A stretch of 61,029 bases of DNA. Source: an uncultured Bacteroidia bacterium (GTDB lineage Bacteria > Bacteroidota > Bacteroidia > Bacteroidales > UBA932). Made by a program: the position numbers and the translations under genes. Below are positions 45,339 through 54,477 of the stretch, in pieces (the stretch's first letter is position 1; every line of letters begins with the position of its first letter). The stretch is taken from assembly GCA_902784965.1 (NCBI GenBank), contig CACZWU010000022.1, forward strand, positions 1 to 61,029, read 5' to 3'. A model generated the notes under the pieces. It had not been told where the DNA came from and did not search any database. It saw nothing but the letters and a program-made list of their open reading frames with translations.

Positions 45339-48041
45339 ATGAGAAAGAAACTCCTGACCATTGTTTCCACGCTCTTTGTATACGCCATTCCCGTCTTCTG
45401 TATCGTGAATGGGCAACCCTTGACCGCCGTGCTCAGGGATCTCCGCTCCGAACTGAAGATGACCGTTGAACAAAGCGTAGCGGAACAAACACTTTTTGAA
45501 AAGGATTACGATCGTCAGCATCAGCGGATGATCAATGTGATCACGGCGTCCAACGAGTTGTCCCTTCTCCTGTACACCCAGGAGCAGCAAATGACTTTCG
45601 ACCTGGCCTATGCCCTGAAAAAAGTATCTTCGGCCTATGAGGATTTCAACAAAGACAGAAAGCCGTACGACCGCATCGTCCATGAACTGAACATTGAGGT
45701 CGACCGTTACGCCCGTCTCATCGAGGCCCTCCGCCGGCTTCCGCCGATCAAGACGGAAATCGAGATCGAAATACTGCCTGACAGCCTGCTGTATCGTGTC
45801 GATTCCCTGGACCAGCAGTATTCCGAACTGGCATCCACTCTGGAAAAAGAGGTGATCCGTATTGCCGTCAAGGACTCGCTTTCCTCCCCCTTCGTATTGG
45901 ATGAGGAAGGAGAAATCCACCGGGATTCCTGCATCATGTATGCTTCCGAACTCCTGAAACGGAATGCCTGCAACCGGGATAGCCTGATAGCGGACAGTAC
46001 ACACTATCAGGCGGCCTATTGGCGGGTGAAAGAGGCGTATGACTATGCGCAATCCCGCTATCACGAACTGGAGAAATATGTCTTCGTAGATGGTCAGACG
46101 CCATTTATGGCCTTTCTGTCGGACCCCAAGGGATCTTGGGAAAAAATCAAGGTTGCTTTAAACAATCAGTATGATTTCTCAGAATTGGGCGGTGATGACG
46201 ATGCGCAGCCTGCCGATTCGCTGGCCGTCAGTCCGGCCATAGGCGAAGAGGTTATCATGGAGGAAGATGGAGACCTGTTTACCGGCCTGTCCAGCAAGGG
46301 CGCCAATTCCATGTTGGTGCTGGTAACCATCATCCAGCTGGTCGCCCTGTTCATTTTCTGGGCGCTGGCTTTTCTTGTCATCTGGCTGCTCAGCCGTATT
46401 CCCCGGATGAAGCGCTTCCTGCCCACGAACAATCTGCCACTGTACTCGGTGCTGTTCGGAACCATTTTGTACTATCTGGTGTTGGGCATCAGCGTATCCG
46501 GTGACACAAACGAGTACATTCAATTGGGTGCCAGGCATATCAACACCTTCCTCTGGCTGCTGATTGTGATCTCCGCTTCCCTGCTGCTGCGGGTGAAACC
46601 CGAACGGGTACGCAACTGTCTCCGGCTCTACATTCCCAGCATCGTCATTGCGCTCATCATCATTGTCTGCCGCATTACCTTCGTTCCGGACCAGTTGCTC
46701 GTTTTCCTCTTCCCGCCCATCCTGGCGATTGTCGTGGTGCGACAACTCTTCTTCTGTATCCGGGAAAGCGGAAAAGCCATGCCCATCGACAGCATATTGG
46801 GCTGGATATCCCTGTCCATCTATATCATCGCCTTTGTCTTTGCTTTCCTGGGCTACACCTTCGTGGCCTTGCTCATCCTGATCTGGTGGTACTTCCAGCT
46901 GGCTGTTCTGCTGACCATCGTCTGTGTTTCAGACCTGATGGGACGATACAAGGAACGTTGGCTGGACAAACGGGTGGACGATATGCGCAACCGGATTACC
47001 TATGTGGCGGGTGCAGACCGGGAGTCCCTCCTCTTTGGCGCGACCTGGTTCTACGATTTCATCCGGGAGGTGGCAATTCCTACCCTGTTCGTTGTCTCCC
47101 TGCCGCTCTGTATACATATGTCCCTGGACATCTTTGACTTCGATGATCTGTATGAAAAGATTTTCCATGTTCCTTTCGTTCAGCTCGTGGACAAGGATGG
47201 GTATGAGACACTGCGGATCTCCGGCAGAAGCATCATCGGACTTATGGTCCTGTTCTTCGTTCTCCGGTATGCCAACCGGGCCATTCACGCCATCTGGCAG
47301 TATGTACGCTACGCGGCCTTCATGCGCAAACACAACCGCACCTCCATCCGGAACAATGAAATCAACCTTTCCCTGGGCAATAGCATCATCAGCGTCCTGA
47401 TCTGGATGTCTTATGTGATAGCCGTTGTCGCCGTCTTGCGGATTCCGACCGGTTCCCTGACTTTGGTGGCCGGCGGCCTGTCGGCCGGTATCGGTCTCGC
47501 CCTCAAGGATATCCTCAACAACTTCATCTACGGTATCCAGCTGATGGGCGGCCGCCTGCGTGTGGGCGACTGGATCGAATGTGAGGGCGTGCGCGGCAAG
47601 GTGGTGGCCATCAACTATCAGTGCGTGGTGGTGGAGACGGAGGACGGAACGGAAATGTCCTTCCTCAATGCTTCTCTCTTCGGCAAGAATTTCAACAACC
47701 TTACGCGCAACAACTCCTACGAACTGACCATTATCAAGGTGGGTGTGGCCTATGGAACCGATATCGCGAAAGTGCGCGAGGTGCTGGTGGAGGGCATGCA
47801 GAAAATGCGTACCAAAGACCATTACGGCCGCGAGATCGTGGATCCCAAGCACGGTGTGTATGTGGTTGTGAAAGATATGAGCGACAGTTCCGTGGACATT
47901 GCCGTGAAGCAGTACGTGCTGGTAGCCGAACGGATCGGATATGTTGACAAAGCCAAGGAAGTGATCTATGAGTCACTCAACAATGCGGGCATCACCATCC
48001 CGTTCCCGCAATGCGATGTCCATCTGAAACACGATGAATAG
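45339..48041 (+). CDS. Large MscS-family mechanosensitive channel
   Basis: From the ATG at 45339 the protein is 900 residues. It has an N-terminal signal or helix (LLTIVSTLFVYAIPVFCIVNG) and a long periplasmic alpha-helical domain (about 25-320, with coiled-coil stretches). About eight to ten membrane helices follow (from MLVLVTIIQLVALFIFWALAF at about 324). The MscS pore and beta domain (about 680-765) contain GSLTLVAGGLSAGIGLALKDILNNFIYG and RVGDWIECEGVRGKVVAINYQCVVVETEDG, then the C-terminal alpha/beta domain. The pore pattern with Gly-Ala spacing is typical. It opens on membrane tension to release solutes. The frame opens earlier, inside the ABC permease, but those codons are a shadow. 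Confidence 0.9.
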   Translation: MRKKLLTIVSTLFVYAIPVFCIVNGQPLTAVLRDLRSELKMTVEQSVAEQTLFEKDYDRQHQRMINVITASNELSLLLYTQEQQMTFDLAYALKKVSSAYEDFNKDRKPYDRIVHELNIEVDRYARLIEALRRLPPIKTEIEIEILPDSLLYRVDSLDQQYSELASTLEKEVIRIAVKDSLSSPFVLDEEGEIHRDSCIMYASELLKRNACNRDSLIADSTHYQAAYWRVKEAYDYAQSRYHELEKYVFVDGQTPFMAFLSDPKGSWEKIKVALNNQYDFSELGGDDDAQPADSLAVSPAIGEEVIMEEDGDLFTGLSSKGANSMLVLVTIIQLVALFIFWALAFLVIWLLSRIPRMKRFLPTNNLPLYSVLFGTILYYLVLGISVSGDTNEYIQLGARHINTFLWLLIVISASLLLRVKPERVRNCLRLYIPSIVIALIIIVCRITFVPDQLLVFLFPPILAIVVVRQLFFCIRESGKAMPIDSILGWISLSIYIIAFVFAFLGYTFVALLILIWWYFQLAVLLTIVCVSDLMGRYKERWLDKRVDDMRNRITYVAGADRESLLFGATWFYDFIREVAIPTLFVVSLPLCIHMSLDIFDFDDLYEKIFHVPFVQLVDKDGYETLRISGRSIIGLMVLFFVLRYANRAIHAIWQYVRYAAFMRKHNRTSIRNNEINLSLGNSIISVLIWMSYVIAVVAVLRIPTGSLTLVAGGLSAGIGLALKDILNNFIYGIQLMGGRLRVGDWIECEGVRGKVVAINYQCVVVETEDGTEMSFLNASLFGKNFNNLTRNNSYELTIIKVGVAYGTDIAKVREVLVEGMQKMRTKDHYGREIVDPKHGVYVVVKDMSDSSVDIAVKQYVLVAERIGYVDKAKEVIYESLNNAGITIPFPQCDVHLKHDE

Positions 48042-48080
48042 TAAATAATATGCCGGGTCAATGGCCCGGCATATTATTTA
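48042..48080. terminator. Bidirectional terminator between the MscS gene and the Bat operon
   Basis: A perfect stem of 15-16 bp (48043-48057 with 48065-48079) has AT-rich outer ends and a 7-base loop. It overlaps the stop codon of the batD-batE gene and starts directly after the MscS stop, so it serves both convergent genes. Confidence 0.88.
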
Positions 48081-50729
48081 AATCACCTCGAAAGTAGAGA
48101 CTGGCGCCCAGCCCTGGCGGCCGTCGGCGATGGAGATCTTGGCAAAGTCACCCACGTTGTCGAGGAGGTGGATCTTCGTGCCTTCGTGTAGGACGAAGAC
48201 CGTCTTGCCGCCCTCGGCGGGGGAACTCTTCACCGAGCAGACCGGTGCCGTGACGATGGCGTTGTCCTGGCGCGTGATGGCACGCTTCTGCTGCAGCGAG
48301 AAGATGAAAGTGCAGACCGTCAGCACGGCGAAAACGCAGGCCAGGATGAACGACACTTTTCGCAGCGCGGAGGAACCGCTGTTGCGGAACAAGAGCAGCA
48401 GGATGCCGACGACGGCCGCCAGCGCCAGCGTGATCCAGGCCCAGGCATCGGCCGAAAGCCCCTGTCGCAGCTGATGGAACCAGGACAACAGGATGAAGTC
48501 GGGGACGGCGTCAATCTTGTCGAGTGTCATCTGCCGGGCGATCTCCAGGTTGTTGGCCGCATCGGCATGGGCGGGATCGAGCTTGAGCGCCTTCTCAAAA
48601 TAGAGGATGGCGTGTCCCAGGTCGTTGAGCTTGAAATAGGTGTTGCCGATATTGTAGTACAGGTCGGCACTCTCCAGGTTCTCGCCCTCAATCATCTGGT
48701 AGTAGTTCAGTGCGTTCTGCCATTGGCCGGCCGCAAAGGCCTCGCCAGCCATGTTCCAGAGGTCGGACACGTCGTTCTGTGCCTGCGCGGCGGGCGCCGC
48801 CAGGAGCAACAGGGCCGCGAGGACGGCTCCTACGGCCGCCTTGCCGGCGGCTTTCGGATTCTTCAACTGGCTTTCGATGGCCGATATGGCCTGGATGGCA
48901 TCGTTGTATTCGTTTTCCATTTGTGCTTGACCACTTTCAGGCGCGTAGCGCGCATATTCGCATTTGTCGATCAGATCCGTCAGGGCGTTCACGCTTTCTT
49001 CGCGGACACCCCGCTCCAGCAACTTCTCCCGAACCGTTTCCTTCGACAGGTCGGCGGCCGGAATCAGCAGCTTGTCGGAAACATATCCCAGCAGGGCCTT
49101 GTGCAGTTCTTCATAATAGGCGCTGCCCAAACCCTGCTTCAGGTACGATTCGGCACTCTTGAGCCGTGCGCGGGCCATCTTGTTGGCCCGGCGGTTCTTC
49201 GAACCGGCCACGTCGGCGCGCCGTGCCTGCGAATAGCGGAAGAAGCGGCCGATCAGGAAGAAAATGACGGCCAGTGCAAGCAGGAGCCCGTAGAACAGGG
49301 GAGAACCTGCGAAGAAAGCGCCTTTTTTCTTGAGATTTCCGTCGCCCAGGGCAATGTAGCGGATGTCTTCGGCCAGGCTGCGGACATTCTGCCGGTTGCT
49401 TCCGGCCACGGCCACGCCGCCGCCCGCGATCTCTTCACCTTTTTCGATCGTCACGGGGATGTCGCCGGTCGAAGTGGTGGCATATTTCCCGTGGGCGATG
49501 TCGTAGTAGCCATATTCGATGGAAGGGATGACGAAATCACCGTAACTGCGCGGGATGAAAGGATACTCGAAGGTCTTCGAGCCGTTGGTGCCGCTGGCCG
49601 AGGTCTTGTCGGTGATCTTCAGGTCGTAGACCTCGAAGTCCGGCGGGAAGTCGACCTTCGGGGCTTCCAGCATCGAGAGGTTGCCGGTGCCCGAAACGGT
49701 GACGATGAGCGAGGCCGCTTCGTTCGACTTGATGCCGTCCTTGCTCATTTTCGCGCTGATCTTGAAGTTGCCCACACCGCCGCCGAAAGAAGCCGGCGCG
49801 CCGGCCGGAAGTTCCTTCACCTTGACTTGCAAAGTAGGTGTGCTGATGCGTTTGCGGATGGTCTGGTACTGGTCGAAAAAGTCGTCGAAGATGGAGAGCG
49901 GGCTGCCGCCCGAAGTGCGGACCCGGATCTGGCAGACCATCTCGGCCGGGTCGATGGACAGCGAACCGGTCTGCTGGGGGATGAGGACCCACTGGCGGAC
50001 CAGCGCACTGTTGTAGATGGCCCCGTTCACATTCTCGCGGTTGAACTCCAGGTTGTTGACCGTGACGGTCTCCTTGCTCCAGAAACCGTTGAAAGTCGGA
50101 AACTTGATGTCTTCAAAACCCACGATATCGGTGCGGGTGTAGATTTTCAGGGTAGCGGTGACAGGCTCTCCCTTGACCACGTTGGTCTTGTTGAGGGTCA
50201 GCCTGAGGAAAATGTCTTCATTGGAGACTGTACCACTGACGGTGGGATCGTTCTGCTGCTGGCGGTCCGGCTGGGCCTGCTGGCTGTTCTGCTGGCTGCC
50301 TTGCTGGCCGCCGTTCGCGTTCCCGCTTCCACTGCCGGAAGAGGGGGCCTGCTGTTGGTTGGCGACGACCTCGATCTGCAGGGTACCCGATGAAACTTCC
50401 TGCTTGTCGACCTTGGCCGTAGCGGCGGCGATGGTAAAGGTGCCGGTGCGGCGCGGCTGGAGCAGGTAGGTGACGGTCTCCTGACGCGTGGAGGTGCGTT
50501 TGCCGTTGATGATGTTGACGCTCGACATGGAGCCTTTCTGCGGTCCCCAGACCACGTCGAAATCGTCCGTGCCGGGCCAGTTGAAATCGCTCATCCGGGC
50601 ATCGGCGGTAAAGACGATGCGGAAGGTCTCGTCGGCCGAGACCACCCGCGGGCCATCGATTTTCAATGTCTGGGCAGCTCCTGTCAGGGAGCTGAGCAAC
50701 AGCAGCAGTGTAAGCAGTCGTTTCGTCAT
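48078..50729 (-). CDS. BatD-BatE fusion protein
   Basis: The 883-residue protein joins two Bat proteins that are often separate. The BatD part has a signal peptide (residues 1-20), immunoglobulin-like beta domains (SADETFRIVFTADA; ITLNKTNVVKGEPVTATLKIYTR-like), a Gln/Ser-rich linker (about 125-165) and a membrane helix near 486. After a cytosolic segment, a second signal-like helix (AVGAVLAALLLLAAPAAQAQ, about 630-650) starts the BatE part. That part has TPR repeats (LWNMAGEAFAAGQWQNALNYYQ; ADLYYNIGNTYFKLNDLGHAILYFEKAL), two helices and an SH3-like end (about 830-883). It is last in the operon, 4 bases after batC. Confidence 0.85.
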   Translation of the reverse strand: MTKRLLTLLLLLSSLTGAAQTLKIDGPRVVSADETFRIVFTADARMSDFNWPGTDDFDVVWGPQKGSMSSVNIINGKRTSTRQETVTYLLQPRRTGTFTIAAATAKVDKQEVSSGTLQIEVVANQQQAPSSGSGSGNANGGQQGSQQNSQQAQPDRQQQNDPTVSGTVSNEDIFLRLTLNKTNVVKGEPVTATLKIYTRTDIVGFEDIKFPTFNGFWSKETVTVNNLEFNRENVNGAIYNSALVRQWVLIPQQTGSLSIDPAEMVCQIRVRTSGGSPLSIFDDFFDQYQTIRKRISTPTLQVKVKELPAGAPASFGGGVGNFKISAKMSKDGIKSNEAASLIVTVSGTGNLSMLEAPKVDFPPDFEVYDLKITDKTSASGTNGSKTFEYPFIPRSYGDFVIPSIEYGYYDIAHGKYATTSTGDIPVTIEKGEEIAGGGVAVAGSNRQNVRSLAEDIRYIALGDGNLKKKGAFFAGSPLFYGLLLALAVIFFLIGRFFRYSQARRADVAGSKNRRANKMARARLKSAESYLKQGLGSAYYEELHKALLGYVSDKLLIPAADLSKETVREKLLERGVREESVNALTDLIDKCEYARYAPESGQAQMENEYNDAIQAISAIESQLKNPKAAGKAAVGAVLAALLLLAAPAAQAQNDVSDLWNMAGEAFAAGQWQNALNYYQMIEGENLESADLYYNIGNTYFKLNDLGHAILYFEKALKLDPAHADAANNLEIARQMTLDKIDAVPDFILLSWFHQLRQGLSADAWAWITLALAAVVGILLLLFRNSGSSALRKVSFILACVFAVLTVCTFIFSLQQKRAITRQDNAIVTAPVCSVKSSPAEGGKTVFVLHEGTKIHLLDNVGDFAKISIADGRQGWAPVSTFEVI

Positions 50730-50733
50730 GGCG

Positions 50734-51531
50734 CTACCAATTTTTCTGTTTCTGTTTTGATTTGAGCTTTGCGGCTTTCTCTTTCTTGACCTTGTCCTGG
50801 GTCTTGTCTTCCTGGGCCTGGATGGCCTGCAGCATCTGCTGGGCGGCTTGCGGCGTTATCTGGGGCTGCTGTCCCTGCTGTGGCTGCCGGTCCTGGTTCT
50901 GATCCTTCTGATCCTGATTCTGGTCTTGCTGGTCCTTGTTCTGATCGTTCTGATCCTGATTCTGGTCCTGCTGATCCTTGTTCTGGTCGTTCTGGTCGTT
51001 CTGATCGTTCTGATTCTGGTCCTGATTCTGCTGATCCTGGTTTTGATCCTGATTCTGATCCTGGTTCTGGTCGTTGTTGCCACCGCCGCCGTTCTGCTGC
51101 TGGTCTTCCAGCATCTTTTGGGCGTAGGCCAGGTTGGCCTTGGTCTCCTGGTCGTCCGGGTTGCGGCGCAACGCATTCTTGTAGGCGTCGATGGCGCCCT
51201 GCCAGTTGCGCTGTTTCAGCAGGGAATTGCCCATATTGTGGAAGGCGTCGGCTCCGTATTTCCCTTTGGCGAGCGAGTCGATGCCGGCCTTGTAATAGCG
51301 GTCGGCCTCGGAGTAGTTCTCCATCCGGTAGTAGTTGTTGCCCAGGTTGTAGTCGGCGGTCACGGAGGTGGAATCCGCCACCAGCGCCTTCTTGTAGTCG
51401 ATTTCCGCTTCGGAATATTTCTCTTTCTTGAACTGCCGGTTGCCGTGGCGCACGCTCTTGCGTTCGCTCTGGGCGAAGCAGACTCCCGTGCAAAGCACGA
51501 CCGACAGGATGACAAGCAAATATCGTTTCAT
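50734..51531 (-). CDS. batC: BatC, TPR protein with a long Asn/Asp/Gln tract
   Basis: The 265-residue protein has a signal peptide (LLVILSVVLCTGVCFAQ). TPR repeats at about 30-150 include RQFKKEKYSEAEIDYKKALVAD, TADYNLGNNYYRMENYSEADRYYKAG and AFHNMGNSLLKQRNWQGAIDAYKNAL. A low-complexity tract of DQNQ, NDQN and KDQQ units spans about 153-220, and the tail is lysine-rich (KLKSKQKQKNW). BatC belongs to the envelope Bat complex; the TPRs probably hold its partners. The repeat tract (about 50870-51075 in DNA) is prone to length change. Confidence 0.88.
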   Translation of the reverse strand: MKRYLLVILSVVLCTGVCFAQSERKSVRHGNRQFKKEKYSEAEIDYKKALVADSTSVTADYNLGNNYYRMENYSEADRYYKAGIDSLAKGKYGADAFHNMGNSLLKQRNWQGAIDAYKNALRRNPDDQETKANLAYAQKMLEDQQQNGGGGNNDQNQDQNQDQNQDQQNQDQNQNDQNDQNDQNKDQQDQNQDQNDQNKDQQDQNQDQKDQNQDRQPQQGQQPQITPQAAQQMLQAIQAQEDKTQDKVKKEKAAKLKSKQKQKNW

Positions 51532-51534
51532 GGC

Positions 51535-52539
51535 TCAGTCCTTGAAAAGTTTCCGCCGCGCCTTCGTTTCCGGAACCAGCAGTTCGAGGATCAGGAAGAA
51601 TAGAGCGATGGCGAAGAAATACATATACTGTTCGTCGAAGTCCTCGAACACCACGGAGTTGAACTGCTCCTTGTCGAGGGTGCGGATGTCGTCGATGATG
51701 GGATTCAGGCCGAATTCGCTGTTGCCGGCGCGGACGTATTTGCCGCCGCCGATCTCGGCGATCTCCTGGAGGATACCCTCATCGAGACGCGTGACCACGA
51801 TGTCCCCGTTGGCATCTTTCATCAGACTGCCGTTCTTGGGGATGGGCTTGCCCTGGGGCGAGCCCACGCCGATGCAATAGATGCGGATGCCCTGCTCGGC
51901 GATGGTGCGGGCCGCTTCGAGTGCATCTCCTTCATGGTCTTCACCGTCGGTGATCAGGATGATGGCGCGCGAACGCTCGCTCTGGGTGCTGAAGCTGCGG
52001 GCCGAGGTCATCAGGGCTTCGGCCAGGTCAGTGCCCTGAATGGGCACGCTCTCGGTGTTGATGCTCTTGAGGAACACCTTGGCCGATACGTAGTCGGCGG
52101 TGATGGGCAGCTGGACAAACGCTTCGCCGGCAAACACCACCAGGCCGATGCGGTCGCCCTGCAGGCGGTCGACAAGCCGGGAAATGGCCAGCTTGGAGCG
52201 CTCCAGTCGGTTGGGCGAGTAGTCCTCGGCCAGCATCGAGTTGGAGACGTCGAGGGCCAGCATCACTTCCACGCCCTGGCTTTCATGTTCTTTGAGACGG
52301 GCGCCAAGCTGCGGACGGGCCAGGCCGATGACGAAGAAAAACCAGGCGAGGGCCAGCAGGCTGACCTTGAGCCAGCCCTTGCCGGTGGAGGCATCGGGCA
52401 TCAGCCGGGTCACCAGCTCCGGATTGCCGATCCGGGCGATGCGCCGGCGGCGGATCCGCAACTGGATGGCATACGCCACGAAGAGCAGCGGAATGAGCAG
52501 CAGGAGCAGCAGATATTGGCCTTGTGCAAGATATATCAT
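51535..52539 (-). CDS. batB: BatB, von Willebrand factor A domain membrane protein
   Basis: The 334-residue protein has two N-terminal helices (about 7-25 and 58-77). The VWA domain has the metal-dependent adhesion motif ALDVSNSMLAED (DxSxS), a conserved Thr in IQGTDLAEAL and Asp in LITDGEDHEGD. A C-terminal helix follows (MYFFAIALFFLILELL). Its stop is 4 bases before batC, and its start is within one base of the batA stop. Confidence 0.95.
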   Translation of the reverse strand: MIYLAQGQYLLLLLLIPLLFVAYAIQLRIRRRRIARIGNPELVTRLMPDASTGKGWLKVSLLALAWFFFVIGLARPQLGARLKEHESQGVEVMLALDVSNSMLAEDYSPNRLERSKLAISRLVDRLQGDRIGLVVFAGEAFVQLPITADYVSAKVFLKSINTESVPIQGTDLAEALMTSARSFSTQSERSRAIILITDGEDHEGDALEAARTIAEQGIRIYCIGVGSPQGKPIPKNGSLMKDANGDIVVTRLDEGILQEIAEIGGGKYVRAGNSEFGLNPIIDDIRTLDKEQFNSVVFEDFDEQYMYFFAIALFFLILELLVPETKARRKLFKD

Positions 52540-53525
52540 TACGGGATCCTCCTGAGAATGACAAAACGGAACAGCAGTTCAGCCAACAGGCAGAACAGCG
52601 CGATCAGCGCAAAGCGCATGAACAGTTCGGAATACACGGGGAAGCTGTCGACGGTGGTACGGGTCTTCTCCATCTGGTTGATTTCGTTGTAGATCTCCAT
52701 CAACTTGGTGTTGTTGGTGGCACGGAAATACTTTCCGCCCGTCTCTTCAGCGATCTGCTTGAGCAGGTCTTCGTCGATCTCCACCTTGACGTTCTGGACC
52801 TGGACGCCCCAGGGGGTCATGAACGGATAGGGGGCTTCGCCCATGGCACCCACGCCGATGGTATAGACGCGGACGTCGTAGGTCTTGGCGATCTCAGCCG
52901 CCATCAGCGGGGCCACTTCGCCGCAGTTGTTCATACCGTCGGTGAGCAGGATCACGACCTTGCTCTTGGCGTCGGAATCTTTCAGGCGCGCCACGGCGGT
53001 GGCCAGGCCGTTGCCGATGGCGGTGCCGTCGTCAATCAGGCCGGTCTCCACCTCCTTCATCAGGTTGATCAGGGTGGGCCGGTCGGTGGTCAGCGGAGCC
53101 TGCGTGTAGCTTTCGCCGGCAAACACCACGATGCCCATGCGGTCCGCGGGGCGGCTCGCGATGAACTCGATGGCGATATCTTTGGCGGCGCCGATGCGGT
53201 CGGGCTTGAAGTCACGGGCGAGCATCGAAGTGGAAACGTCCATCGTCAGCACGATGTCGATGCCTTCGGTATCGATCTTTTCGAAATTCTGGGAAGAACG
53301 GGGACGGGCGATGGCCACGATGATGGCCGCCAGCGCCACGATCCGCAGGATGAAGGGGATATGGCGTGCCCAGGCAGCCGCCTTGTGGCTGCCGTCGTCC
53401 CACTGGCTGGCGTTCGAGACGGTCAGCGAGGGCTCCTTGCCCCGCAGTGTCCGCCACAGATAGAGCGCGATGAGCGGAATCAGCAGGAGCTCCAGCCAGA
53501 GCAGGTTCGGATACTCAAAGAACAT
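52539..53525 (-). CDS. batA: BatA, von Willebrand factor A domain membrane protein
   Basis: This 328-residue protein is a paralogue of BatB. Two N-terminal helices (LLWLELLLIPLIALYLW; IPFILRIVALAAIIVAIA) come first. The VWA domain has TMDVSTSMLARDFKPDR, GIVVFAGESYTQAPLTTD and ILLTDGMNNCGE, and a C-terminal helix follows. The DxSxS site is intact. Bat proteins support aerotolerance in Bacteroides, probably through envelope maintenance. Confidence 0.95.
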   Translation of the reverse strand: MFFEYPNLLWLELLLIPLIALYLWRTLRGKEPSLTVSNASQWDDGSHKAAAWARHIPFILRIVALAAIIVAIARPRSSQNFEKIDTEGIDIVLTMDVSTSMLARDFKPDRIGAAKDIAIEFIASRPADRMGIVVFAGESYTQAPLTTDRPTLINLMKEVETGLIDDGTAIGNGLATAVARLKDSDAKSKVVILLTDGMNNCGEVAPLMAAEIAKTYDVRVYTIGVGAMGEAPYPFMTPWGVQVQNVKVEIDEDLLKQIAEETGGKYFRATNNTKLMEIYNEINQMEKTRTTVDSFPVYSELFMRFALIALFCLLAELLFRFVILRRIP

Positions 53526-53528
53526 GGC

Positions 53529-54476
53529 TTATTCCTCCTCCTCGTTTTCAATCTGGGACATGTAGGTATCGTTGACGAAACGGATGGCCGTCGGGATGGC
53601 GTTCTCGTTCTCCTGGTCGGAAGCCGTATGCTTGGCGAACTTCACGAAGTCGGCGGTGGTGAAGAGCTCCTTCATCTGCTCCAACAGCCCGGGTTCGATA
53701 TCCTGCTGGGAAAGGTCGTGGAGCATCTCGGCGGAGGTCTGCTCCATGGCGCCGATCTGGTAGCGTTCGGCAATGTACTGGCGCAGGGCGTCGGTCACCT
53801 GGGTGTAGAACTGCTTTTGTTTGCCGTTCTGCCAGAGTTTCTGGGCGCGGGTCTTCTCGAGGCTGCGGAGCGCCACGATATGCGGCGGATCCTGCACCAC
53901 GGGTTTGCCGAAGAAATTGCGGTTGAGGCGCCGCATCCGGATCCAGCGAACCAGCAGCCAGACCAGCGCCGCAACGAGCAGCGCGAGCCCGATCCAGGGA
54001 AGGACTTCCTTGAAAGTCAACGGATATCGGATCTGGCCCTTGATATCATAGGGCTGGAAAGTGGCGGTGTCGATGGGGATGGTCGTCACTTCGAGCCGGG
54101 GGCCGGCATAGCTGAGCGTGTCGAGGGTCCCGTCGGCACGGACCACCAGCACATACAGGGGAGGCAGTTCATAGCTGCCGCTGTCGAAGCTGGTGAGGGT
54201 CACATGGCCCCGCAGGTTCAGGGTGCCGTCGTTCCGGGACAGGGTGTCGACAGCCAGTTCCCCGAGAGCCTCGACGCCGGGAACCGGCATCTCACCCGGC
54301 TTGCCGATGCGGGCCGATTCGCCCGGGGCGACGCTCAGGTCGAAAGTCCACTCGATCTGGTCGCCGATCAGGATGGAGTCGCGGCTCAGGCGGCTTCGCA
54401 GATCACTGTCGTCCTGCGCGCTGCAGAGCAGCGTGCCGGCGGTCAGCAACCAGACAAGCAGGTATATTTTCTTCAT
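53529..54476 (-). CDS. BatD-like accessory membrane protein of the Bat operon
   Basis: The 315-residue protein has a signal peptide (ending LLCSAQD). Two beta-sandwich stretches (DSILIGDQIEWTFDLSVAPGESARIG; LNLRGHVTLTSFDSGSYELPPLYVLV) recall BatD. A single helix at about 160-180 (LPWIGLALLVAALVWLLV) leads to a cytosolic tail with a helical domain. A gene of this kind commonly sits between DUF58 and batA in Bacteroidota; its role is unproven. It is 3 bases before batA. Confidence 0.75.
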   Translation of the reverse strand: MKKIYLLVWLLTAGTLLCSAQDDSDLRSRLSRDSILIGDQIEWTFDLSVAPGESARIGKPGEMPVPGVEALGELAVDTLSRNDGTLNLRGHVTLTSFDSGSYELPPLYVLVVRADGTLDTLSYAGPRLEVTTIPIDTATFQPYDIKGQIRYPLTFKEVLPWIGLALLVAALVWLLVRWIRMRRLNRNFFGKPVVQDPPHIVALRSLEKTRAQKLWQNGKQKQFYTQVTDALRQYIAERYQIGAMEQTSAEMLHDLSQQDIEPGLLEQMKELFTTADFVKFAKHTASDQENENAIPTAIRFVNDTYMSQIENEEEE

Positions 54477-54477
54477 A

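Noticed and set aside
48474-50393. 639-codon plus-strand frame opposite batD-batE
   Set aside because: Reverse-frame shadow; the minus strand has clear BatD and TPR signatures.
50870-51080. Possible CRISPR-like or DNA repeat array
   Set aside because: The periodicity comes from Asp/Asn/Gln codons in batC; there are no spacers and the units are imperfect.
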